Assembly (NCBI RefSeq): GCF_902167145.1
Contig: NC_050097.1
Coordinates: forward strand, 43,818,095 to 43,882,094
Direction: 5' to 3'
DNA from: Zea mays
Lineage: Eukaryota > Streptophyta > Magnoliopsida > Poales > Poaceae
Length of the DNA: 64,000 nt
The notes beneath the pieces are model-generated. The model worked only from the letters and a program-made list of their open reading frames with translations, was not told the DNA's origin and searched no databases. Of this stretch, positions 1 through 9,240 are shown piece by piece (position 1 is the stretch's first letter; each line of letters opens with the position of its first letter). The translations under genes were made by a program, and so were the position numbers.

Positions 1-452
1 CTCTCTAAGTAAAGATGCAATACTCTCAAATGCTGTAAGGCAGGTTGGCTTTGTGCCTTAATGTGTTCTGTTGGCTTGTATTAGCGAAGATGTTGTCCTG
101 CAGAACATTCTTTGAAAGAACACACCTATATGAGTTAGACTGTCTAACGTCGCAGTCTATGAGATTTGGGTGATCTCTAGTAAACTCATGAAGAGACCTT
201 GGAGTACGACGTATATGCTCCACCCGAGAAGGGGACTACTGGTAGCCAAGTACTGGTCATGACTTCAAGTGAAACCCATTCACGCAAAACTTGCAATTCA
301 AGGCATAGTCCATTGTCCAAGTTGTGGGTTGGTGTAACTTGGAGTTCTAGGCGGAAGTTCAACTTAACAGTCTCTGCTGAAAAACTAGTATATTAAACAG
401 TAGTGAACAGTGGCGAAAACTGCAGATGGGCATTTGAGATCTGGTGGGGGAT
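1..452 (+). mobile_element. 3' internal untranslated part of LTR element D
   Basis: There is no coding sequence here. The stretch ends in the purine-rich tract GGTGGGGGA directly before the LTR start TGTTAGGA at 453, as expected for a polypurine tract and 3' LTR boundary. A diverged relative of the segment from about 80 to 390 recurs at about 28690-28930, sharing blocks such as GTCTATGAGATTT and CAATTCAAGGCATAGT. The rest of D, including its 5' LTR and any genes, lies to the left of the window, so superfamily and family cannot be assigned. Confidence 0.6.
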
Positions 453-1298
453 TGTTAGGATTTATGGGCTTGGCCCAATTAAGTTATTCAAATAAATCCC
501 AGGAAAATCTCAAAAGCCCATATAAGTGGATGGCAAAGGGATAGGTGGAACCAATAGCACCATATTGCTAGCTCTTGTGGAGTAGAGCTAACTTAAATAT
601 GGAAGCCACACTCACTCACCAAGTCATGGATGAGAGGAGAGAGTGTGGAGAGCCACACGCGCGCGCGCGCTCGCTCGCCTCGCCTCGCCTGGCCTGGCCT
701 GGCCTGGCCGGGCCGGGGCGGGGCGAAGGGCGCGGGCGCACGACATGCGCGTGAATGGTCCGCCGAAATCCGGCCCCTCGCCTTGCGGGGGAGCGGCTAC
801 CTTTTGCCGTTTGATTTTTTGGTTTCTTGGCTGTTACGCTTATCCTAACCGATCGCTACAAAATCTCAACTGATTGCGAGATTTTCGTGGGTGGATAAGC
901 ACGGGGTCGCGGACTCGGCCCTATAAAAGGAGCCCGGCAGCCAGCCTCCAATTCATCCCAGATCCCAGTTCGCTTTCGCCTCTCTTCATAGCTGAGCCGC
1001 CTTTTAGTTCCCTTCGTCCCGACCGCAGAGGTGCATCTGCGATCAGGAGAGCAGGTCTCCGGAACCCTTCGTCTTCTAGATCCTGCACCGGGAGAGGGCG
1101 AATAAGGTTTTTGGGAAGCGTCTTCACGCGACTGCTCGTGATCTGCTGACCTCGTCGACCCAGCTGATCCTGGCGCGCGCCAACAATCAGTAAGTCTAAT
1201 CAGTACGCATCATCTGATTTGGCTTTTATTTCAGTTCTTCTGATTTGGTCATGATTTATATTCGGAATTTAATTTGGAATTTGTCTAATTATTCAACA
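453..1298 (+). repeat. 3' LTR of element D (846 bp)
   Basis: The LTR runs from TGTTAGGA to TTCAACA, so it has the TGTT...AACA terminal inverted repeat common to plant LTRs. It holds a TATA box (TATAAAAG, 922-929) and an alternating CG-rich stretch at 657-725. Immediately after 1298 the sequence is the interior of element C's LTR, matching 27573 onward of C's intact 3' LTR. The first 111 bp of C's LTR are therefore missing at this point. The simplest reading is that D inserted into C's 5' LTR and the missing part lies left of D, outside the window. Short open frames here (630-1149) are GC-rich LTR artefacts. Confidence 0.75.
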
Positions 1299-1891
1299 TA
1301 GGGTTCCGAGTTTTGTGCTACGGTTGTTAGCTAGATTCGCGGAATTAGCTCGGAATTCAATTGTGTAAAGGGTCCAACCCCCCTCTTCTATAAATAGAGA
1401 GGCATACGGCCGATTTGTAATAATCAATCGAATCAATACAACTTCTATTTCACATTTATTTCCAGTATAATTAGGAGTAGTTCTAGTCTAGTTCTAGTTT
1501 AGCCACTCGATCCCCAAATTCTCCGCTTCTCTTCGACTCTACGTCGATTAGAGGAGTCTAGGTCGGCCGGCCCGAGCCTAGACAACTCCTAGGATCTCTC
1601 CTCCCCGACGGGGTCCCTCCCGGTAGCGAGATCCAGGCACCGCCGGCGATCTTCCGCCGCCCCTGCGTACGCGCGGACCTTCCGGCCGTCAGGCAGGAGC
1701 CCTAGCCTTGCACCAGGCCGCGGACCGTCCGGTCCCTGCGCGCGGACCGTCCGCCCCTGTGCAGAGAGCACCGCCGCGCCTCGCACCAGGACGCGGACCG
1801 TCCGGCCCCTGCGCGTGGACCGTCCGGCCCTGTGCAGAGGGCACCGCCACAGTTCTTGTTGAGTGTTTGGCGCTCCAAAAAGACGTCAACA
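1299..1891 (+). repeat. 5' LTR of element C, 5'-truncated by element D
   Basis: Compared with the complete 3' LTR (27462-28168) it lacks the first 111 bp. It has a TATA box (TATAAATAG, 1389-1397) and ends in GTCAACA. Palindromes CGGACCGTCCG lie at 1721, 1743 and 1794, with a TGGAC variant near 1816. The 3' LTR has more copies of the 22-bp palindrome-containing unit at the corresponding place, while this copy has about 36 extra bases (about 1846-1882) before its end. Confidence 0.85.
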
Positions 1892-1898
1892 TACTTTT

Positions 1899-1916
1899 TG
1901 GCGACTCCGCTGGGGA
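1899..1916 (+). other. Primer binding site of element C
   Basis: TGGCGACTCCGCTGGGGA starts seven bases after the LTR end. A TGG-starting sequence in this place is expected to pair with the 3' CCA end of a tRNA. The tRNA species was not identified. Confidence 0.65.
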
Positions 1917-1948
1917 CGACATATTTAGACCTATCAAATCGGCCCTCA

Positions 1949-3909
1949 ATGGCCGGTTCAAGGGATAGTTCTGAAGTCTCTCCATGCAACATCATAGAGC
2001 CGACTTGGGAAACCTTGCAGGCTGACGAACAGCTTCAGTTCGAGGAGCACAAGGAGCAGATGATCCAGGAGGCAAAAGCAAGGTTCTTGGCCAACTTCAA
2101 AGTGGACAGGAACAACAAGGTCGTCCGACATCGGGCGACGGATCCAGCTTCACTGCGACCCACGCCAGATATCCCAATGTAATTAATACAAACGAGCTGC
2201 AATCTCTTAAGAATTATGTAGATGAACAACGTGAACAAATGCAAAATATCATAAGGGATATGCAAAACGATTATAGGAGACTAGTACGTGCATTTGATAA
2301 ATCTAGTATAGCAAATTTTCCTTCACACGAGGTTGAATTAGGGGATAACGCACGTAATACATCGGCTAGAGGTTGTCACGACCAGTCACAACCCATTTAT
2401 GGGATGCCGATGGACACGTACCCTGAGCAACCGCAAATCGGCAGCAAAACAGCCGATCTGCACATGTCCGGACCGTCCGCACGTGAGCGCGGACCGTCCG
2501 GGCCAGCCACGGTTGGGCCCATTTTTAATGAGGTACCTAGACACGCACCCGAGCCACCACATATGACACGGAATCTGAACTACCTAGTCGGATCGTCCGC
2601 ATACAACGACGGACGGTCCGCACATAATCACGGACGGTCCGGGCCAATGTCCGGACAGTCCGCACATGACCTTTTTGAGGAGGATTGTTACCTGAATCCT
2701 CACCCATCCTAGCAACACTTCCCATCACACTATGCAATGCACCAACCCATTAATTCAAGATCCAAAGCCCAGGAAAGCTTTCCGGCCCCACCTAGAAGGT
2801 CGGAAAGAAACGATCAAACCTATGAGCCATATAGGGCAAATGGAAATGCACCACGTAGCTCAAACCAATGGGGGGAAAGACAATATGCTAACATCCAGCC
2901 AACCCCACCTATGTTTGACCAGAGAGCCAGTGGTCTCGCACTGGCTGCCATTGATATAGTGAGGGAAGAAATAGCTGGGGTGTTCCGAGATAAGCTCAGA
3001 GTAAGCATGGTCCCTGGGGGGCAATCGAATCGGAAACCTTATGACAGCCGATTTGATCACCACCCATACCCACAGGGAACCAGGATACCCGAATTCAAAA
3101 AAAATTCGGGTGATCAAGGAAAGAACACGCGCGAACACATAGGCCAGTTTTTAGCACAATTAGGAGAATTGGCCGACACAGAGGCATTTCGCGTACGTTT
3201 ATTTTCATTATCTCTAACAGGAACCGCGTTTGCATGGTATGCCACTTTACCTCCTAATTCCATTTCACCATGGGGGGATCTAGAACAAAAATTTCATGAT
3301 CATTTTTTCTCCGGTGACTATGAGTTGGATTTGGTAGATTTAGTGTCATTGCGACAAGCAAAAGATGAATTGGTTAATGATTACATCCGAAGATTTCGAG
3401 ATACAAGAAACCGATGCTTCCAAATTCATTTAGCAGAAAAACAGCTAGCAGGATTAGCCTTTAATGGTCTACGATATTATTTAAAAGAAAGATTAGAAGG
3501 CATCCAATTTTTTACACTAGCACAGTTACACCAGAGAGCTTTGGCTTGTGAAAGCCGAAGCAAAGAAACTGCTAAAACAATTCGTCACAACGTACATATA
3601 GTAGAATGCGACCAAAGTAGCTCAGATGATGAATCAGCAGAAGTGTATGCTGCTGAAATGGTTTGGCCAAAGCAGGCCAAATCTTCGGCTTGTTCCTCCT
3701 TGCAGCCGGTTCAAAAGAAACGACAAGAGGAGGTTAAGTTTACATTTAATGTTGGTAAGTGTGATAAAATATTTGACGAATTACTAAAAAATGGCAACAT
3801 TAAAATAAATCACACTGTTCCATCCACCGACGAGCTAAAACGTCGTGCATACTGCAAGTGGCATAACTCATTTTCTCATGCCACTAATGATTGTAATGTG
3901 TTTCGGTGA
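1949..3909 (+). pseudogene. gag of element C (broken)
   Basis: The likely start is the ATG at 1949. That frame runs to 2182 and then shifts by one base into the frame running from about 2120 through 3909. The central part (about 3120-3560) has the retrotransposon gag fold signature with FAWY, W-x-DLEQKF and YIRRFRDTRNRC blocks. A CKWH...HATNDC segment near 3860 is a CHHC-type knuckle remnant. In-frame stops are TAG at 2710 and TGA at 3907. The reading resumes in the same frame after each stop, so these are point lesions, not ends. A stretch at 2469-2662 carries palindromes that the protein reads as GPS/GRS repeats. Gag would form the cytoplasmic particle. Confidence 0.8.
2469..2662 (+). repeat. 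Cluster of CGGACNGTCCG palindromes inside gag of element C
   Basis: Palindromes with centre C, G or A (CGGACCGTCCG, CGGACGGTCCG, CGGACAGTCCG) occur at about 2470, 2490, 2610, 2631 and 2652, plus a CGGATCGTCCG variant near 2589. They are read in the gag frame as Gly-Pro-Ser or Gly-Arg-Ser. They are the same motif that fills the LTRs of C, A and B. Confidence 0.85.
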
Positions 3910-5601
3910 CAGATTCAATCGGCCATTAACGAGGGACGATTGAAATTTCAGGAAAGGCAGGTGGATACATAGCCCTTTCCGATGAACATGATCGACTTCG
4001 AGGGCAAGAAAGTCCTGGTTTGGCCAAACACAGCCGATAAAGGCAAAGACAAAGAAACAATCATCGGCAATGCTAAAAAGGCCGATGGAGATTGTAAAGT
4101 TTCTTGTAGGAAAGTGGTGGCCGAGAAGACTCTCGATGGAGGGGAGACCCTGAAGGTGACCATCACAGCCTCTAGCACTAGGGGGCAAGCGCAGACAGGG
4201 AGACAGTTGCGGGAACCCGTGCTGCGCATCGCGGACAGTCCGCTATCCAGACGCGGACGGTCCGACGCTTCTCCGGACGGTCCGGAGAACTCCAGCGGAC
4301 GGTCCGGCCATGCTCAGGACTCGCAGCGGCCACGTACCTTCAAACCACGACGACCAGAGATAGGTACGTGGAAAACAAATACATTTAAAGCAGCTGGTCG
4401 GCTGGTCAATTCCGGTCCGACTTTCGATCAATTGTTGTCTAAATACGTGAAAAAGAAGGCCGGTCCCAGTGACCAGCCAGCAAAGCGACCCCGCTCACCC
4501 ATTCATGAGCAACGTCAGGTCAGGCCGATTGGACCACCCCACCAATCGGAAGAAATGAAAGGTCATACTGTACAATTGAGACCTAACATACCGACATGGA
4601 CACCTCCACCCCCTTATCCGTCTATGCCATATTCATACACATACTTACCTCCACCATATGTCCCAAATCAAATGTGGGGCATGCCACCATATCCATTTGG
4701 GATGCCATAGTACCCCGCCTAGGGGGCACCCCAAACATCTGTTTTTGACAGGTTGACGCCACCAGTACAAGATCGATTGAGCACCGCTCAATCCAGTCAC
4801 CAGGCACAGACCCAACAGGATTGCCGGACTACTCGGCCTCCAAGGCCGACCAATCCGGCAGGGGTGCATATGCTTGCGGCAACTGAAAGAACGACAAAAA
4901 AGGACATTATCAAAATAGGTACAACAGATGTCGTTATACAAAAAGAAAGTGAAGGGCCGATGATTTTTTGGTGAATCGGCCAATACAACCAAAAAAGAAG
5001 ATACGGCTACCATCAAAACAGCCGATCCAAAATACTCCATGCCTCGATGGTGCCCAGCGGGATTGACACGGTCCCAAAAGAGAAAATTACAGCGCCTAAG
5101 AGCAAAGGAGAGCCAGGAGAAGGAGGCGGAAAAGATATTCAATGACACACATCCACCGCAAAAGAAATGGAGACCAAAGACCGTTGAGGAAAAACAAACA
5201 GCCACAAAAATAGAAAATAAAACAACACTTGTGCAGCACCCTGCAGGTATGGAAGATAGCCTGGCCAACAAGGCCGGACAAACTGCACCAGGCGCGGACC
5301 GTCCGCCCCCGGAGTCCGGACCGTCCGCACCACACCAGGAAGCCTCCAACGACATGCCGACATCAATGGAAGAGGACGACCTGCTGGGAGAAGACCTGGT
5401 CGACTACGAGGCTTCTCCAGAACGTCCAGGTATGGATGTAAATGTTATTACATTTTCCGCTGATTGTACTATTATCGGCGACGATGAACCTGTTGTTGCC
5501 TAGTTTGATTTTGGTCCTAAAGAAGCTGCCTTTACTAAACCAAAGGAATCGGTAAATCATTTAAAGCCGCTCTTCGTGCGCGGTCACATTGATGGGATAC
5601 C
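3910..5601 (+). pseudogene. Element C polyprotein between gag and protease (broken)
   Basis: The gag frame continues after the TGA at 3907: the sequence stays codable through TAG at 3970, 4708 and 4720 up to about 4974, and then the frame changes to the one at 5039-5503. The last stop (TAG 5501) is again followed by codable sequence leading into the protease. Residues from about 4570 to 4710 are Pro/Tyr-rich. Palindromes lie at 4232, 4254, 4274, 4296, 5295 and 5317. The region is low-complexity linker with no catalytic domain that I can see. Each listed stop can be derived by one transition from CAG or TGG. Confidence 0.65.
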
Positions 5602-6802
5602 TGAAAGGGAAATGTGCTCTTGAGCCATTTCTAAGTATTTTGGTGATTTAGTGTCCAACACAAGTGCCTAAGTGTAAAATGGTGGACAAAGTACAAATCA
5701 AGGATAAAGGTATGTTTCTCAGACTTAGTACATTGTTTTAGAGACTAATGTATTGTGTCTAAGTGCTGGAAACAGGAAAAATCGAATTGGAATTGTCTTG
5801 GCTCGAGCAGCCAAGAATCTGCTCAGTCTGGGAGCACCGGACTGTCCGGTGGTGCACCGGACAGTGTCCGGTGCGCCAGGCTGACTCGAAGCGAACTGGC
5901 TGCTCTCGGGAATTCACCGGCGACGTACGACTATAATTCACCGGACTGTCCGGTGTGCACCGGACTGTCCGGTGAGCCAGCGGTCGGCCGGGCCAATGGT
6001 CGGCCGCGCGATCTGCGCGGGACACGTGGCCGAGCCAACGGCTAGAAGGGGGCACCGGACATGTCCGGTGCGCCAACGGCTCTCTGGCTGCCAACGGTCG
6101 ACTTCGCTGAAAAAGGAAAGAAATCGGGCACCGGACAGTGTCCGGTGCGCCACGCGACAGAAGGCAAGATTTGCCTTCCTGGAATGCTCTCAACGGCTCC
6201 TAGCTGCCTTGGGGCTATAAAAGGGACCCCTAGGCGCATGGAGGACAACACCAAGCATCCCTTGAGCACCATTGATCACTCACACATCATTCTTGCGTAC
6301 TTGTTCGCCATTCTAGTGATTTGAGCCCCGTTCTAGTGTGCTAGTCTTTTGAGCTCAAGTCTGGGTCTTGTGTGTGCGTATTTGTTGTGATCTTTGTGTC
6401 TTGTGTGAGTTGCTCATCCCTCCCTTACTCCGTGATTCTTTGTGAACATCAAAAGTGTAAGGGCGAGAGGCTCCAAGTTGTGGAGATTCCTCGCGAACGA
6501 GAAAAGAAAAGAAAAGCAAAACACCGTGGTATTCAAGTTGATCATTGGATCACTTGAGAGGAGTTGAGTGCAACTCTCGTCCGTTGGGACGCCACAACGT
6601 GGAGTAGGCAAGTGTTGTACTTGGCCGAACCACGGGATAAACCACTGTGTCGTCTCTGTGTTGATCTCTTTGTGGTTATCGTATTGTGTAAGTTCTTCTC
6701 TCTAGCCACTTGGTGATTATTGTGCTAACACTTAACCAAGTTTTGTGGCTTAAGTTTTAAGTTTTACAGGATCACCTATTCACCCCCCTCTAGGTGCTCT
6801 CA
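5602..6802 (+). repeat. 5' LTR of Sirevirus A (1201 bp)
   Basis: It runs from TGAAAGGGAA to GTGCTCTCA. The TATA box TATAAAAGG is at 6216-6224. Six palindromes built from CACCGGAC half-sites lie at 5835, 5855, 5939, 5958, 6053 and 6129, with central spacers T, AGT, T, T, AT and AGT. The LTR is 40 bp shorter than its partner, mostly because of two fewer palindromes. Confidence 0.95.
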
Positions 6803-6804
6803 AT

Positions 6805-6816
6805 TGGTATCAGAGC
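6805..6816 (+). other. Primer binding site of Sirevirus A (initiator tRNA-Met)
   Basis: TGGTATCAGAGC is two bases after the LTR end. It is the standard plant retrotransposon site complementary to the 3' end of initiator methionine tRNA. Confidence 0.95.
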
Positions 6817-6851
6817 CGTTCTCTTCAAGAAGGGACTAATCGCCCGAAGAG

Positions 6852-9233
6852 ATGGATCCTAAGGGAAAGGGGATGGTGGTCAACAACAACAAGAAGGAGT
6901 CTATCTTCAATGAGCCGAAGGATGACAAGCCTACCGACTCGGGCTCAAGCCACAAGCGCAAAGACGGGAAGAAGAAGAAGACAAGGCGCATCAAGGAGAT
7001 CGTCTACTACGACAGCGACAAATCTTCTTCTTCCCAAAAGGATGACGACGACTACGAGAAAAAGAAAACGGTCAATTCAAACTTTTCTTTTGACTACTCT
7101 CGTATTCCGCATAGTACAAATGCTCATTTATTATCCATTCCACTTGGTAAACCTCCTCACTTTGATGGAGAAGACTACGGATTTTGGAGTCACAAAATGC
7201 GTAGTCATTTGTTCTCTCTCCATCCAAGCATATGGGAGATAGTTGAGAATGGAATGCATTTTGATAGTAGTGACAGTCCCATGTTTATCAATGAGCAAAT
7301 TCATAAAAATGCACAAGCCACTACTGTTCTTCTAGCTTCCTTGTGCAGGGATGAATACCACAAAGTGAGCGGCTTGGATAACGCCAAGCAAATTTGGGAC
7401 ACCCTCAAGATCTCTCATGAGGGGAATGATGTCACAATGCTCACCAAGATGGAGTTGGTGGAAGGCGAACTCGGGAGATTCGCTATGATAAGGGGAGAAG
7501 AGCCAACTCAAACGTACAACCGGCTCAAGACCCTTGTCAACAAGATAAGAAGCTATGGAAGCACGCGATGGACGGACCACGACGTCGTCCGCCTAATGCT
7601 AAGGTCTTTTACTGTCCTTGATCCTCATCTTGTGAACAATATTCGTGAGAATCCTAGGTACACCAAGATGACGCCCGAGGAGATACTTGGAAAGTTCGTG
7701 AGCGGGCGAATGATGATCAAGGAAGCAAGATACGTGGACGACGCATTGAATGGTCCAATCAATGAGCCTCAACCTCTTGCTCTCAAGGCAACAATAAGCA
7801 AGGAGACGCTACCTAGCAAGGTGGCACAAATTGAGGCGGTCGGACTTAATGATGAAGAGATGGCTCTCATCATCAAGAGATTCAAGACGGCGCTAAAAGG
7901 TCGCAAGGGGCAGCCAAGCAAGACCAAGACAAAGGGGAAGCGCTCATGCTTCAAATGTGGTAAGCTTGGTCATTTTATTGCTAACTGTCCCGACAATGAT
8001 AGTGATCAGGATCAAGGGAACAAGAGGGAGAAGAAGAAGAACTATAAGAAGGCAAAGGGTGAGGCGCATCTAGGCAAGGAGTGGGATTCGGATTGCTCCT
8101 CTTCCGACTCCGACAATGAAGGACTCGCCGCCACCGCCTTCAACAAGTCATCCCTCTTCCCCAACGAGCGTCACACTTGCCTTATGGCAAGGGAGAAGAA
8201 GGTATGTACTCGAAACTCTACTTATGCTTCTTCAAGTGAGGACGAATCTAGTGATGAGGATGAAATAGACTATTCATGTTTATTTAAGGGCCTAGATAGA
8301 TCCAAGGTAGATAAAATTAATGAATTGATTGATGCCTTGAATGATAAAAACAGGCTTTTAGAAAAACAAGAGGACTTGTTGTATGAAGAACATGACAAAT
8401 TTGTAGAAGCACAAAAATCTCATGCCTTAGAAGTCAAGAGAAATGAAATGCTTTCTTGTGAATTATCTTCTTGCCATGAGACAATTTCTAGCTTAAGGAG
8501 CATTAATGATGATTTGAATGCTAAGTTAGAAATAGCTAGTAAATCAACAACTTGTGTAGAAAATGTTGTCATTTGCAATAGATGTAAAGATTTTGATATT
8601 GATGCTTGTAGTGAACACATAGCTTCTATTGCAAAGTTAAATGATGAAATGGCTAGTCTTAATGCCCAACTTAAGGCTAGCAAAAGTGAGTTTGATAAAC
8701 TAAAATTTGCTAGGGATGCCTACACGGTTGGTAGACACCCCTCAATTAAGGATGGGCTTGGCTTCAAGAGGGAAGCCAAGAACTTAACAAACCATAAGGC
8801 CCCCATCTCTGCCAAGGAGAAAGGGAAGGCTCCTATGGCAAGCAGCACTAAAAAGAACCATGCTTTTATGTACAATGATAGAAGATAGTCTCATAGGAGT
8901 TGTAATGCTTTTGATGCACATGCCTATGATTCTTATGCTATGTCTGCTTCTAGTTCTTCCTATATGCATGGTAGAAATGCGTTTAGAAGAAATGTTGTTC
9001 ATCATATGCCTAGGAGAAATGTTGTCAATATTCCTAGGAAAGTTAATGAACCTTCTACAATTTATCATGCTTGTGATGCTTCATTTGCAATTTGTAGAAA
9101 GGATAGAAAGGTGATTGCTAGGAAATTAGGGGCAAAATGCAAGGGAGATAAAACTTGCATTTGGGTTCCTAAGACAATTGTAACTAACCTTGTAGGACCC
9201 AACAAGAGTTGGGTACCTAAGACCCAAGCCTAA
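6852..9233 (+). pseudogene. gag of Sirevirus A, with one in-frame TAG
   Basis: The ATG at 6852 follows the PBS by 35 bases. The first part is 678 codons to a TAG at 8886-8888, and the same frame then stays open to TAA at 9231-9233. Since the downstream part has the conserved Sirevirus gag tail (GPNKSWVPK), the true gag probably ends at 9233 and the TAG is a lesion or readthrough point. It has a Lys/Ser-rich N-terminus, a copia-type capsid region with FDGEDYGFWSHKM near residue 100, and one CCHC zinc knuckle (CFKCGKLGHFIANC, residues 366-379). An acidic segment and a coiled-coil C-terminal half (about residues 480-640) follow. Gag would package the element's RNA in cytoplasmic particles. Confidence 0.85.
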
Positions 9234-9240
9234 ATTTGCC

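Noticed and set aside
630..1149. GC-rich open frames on both strands in the LTR of element D
   Set aside because: They lie between the LTR start and the leader around the TATA box. The CG-rich composition alone keeps them open.
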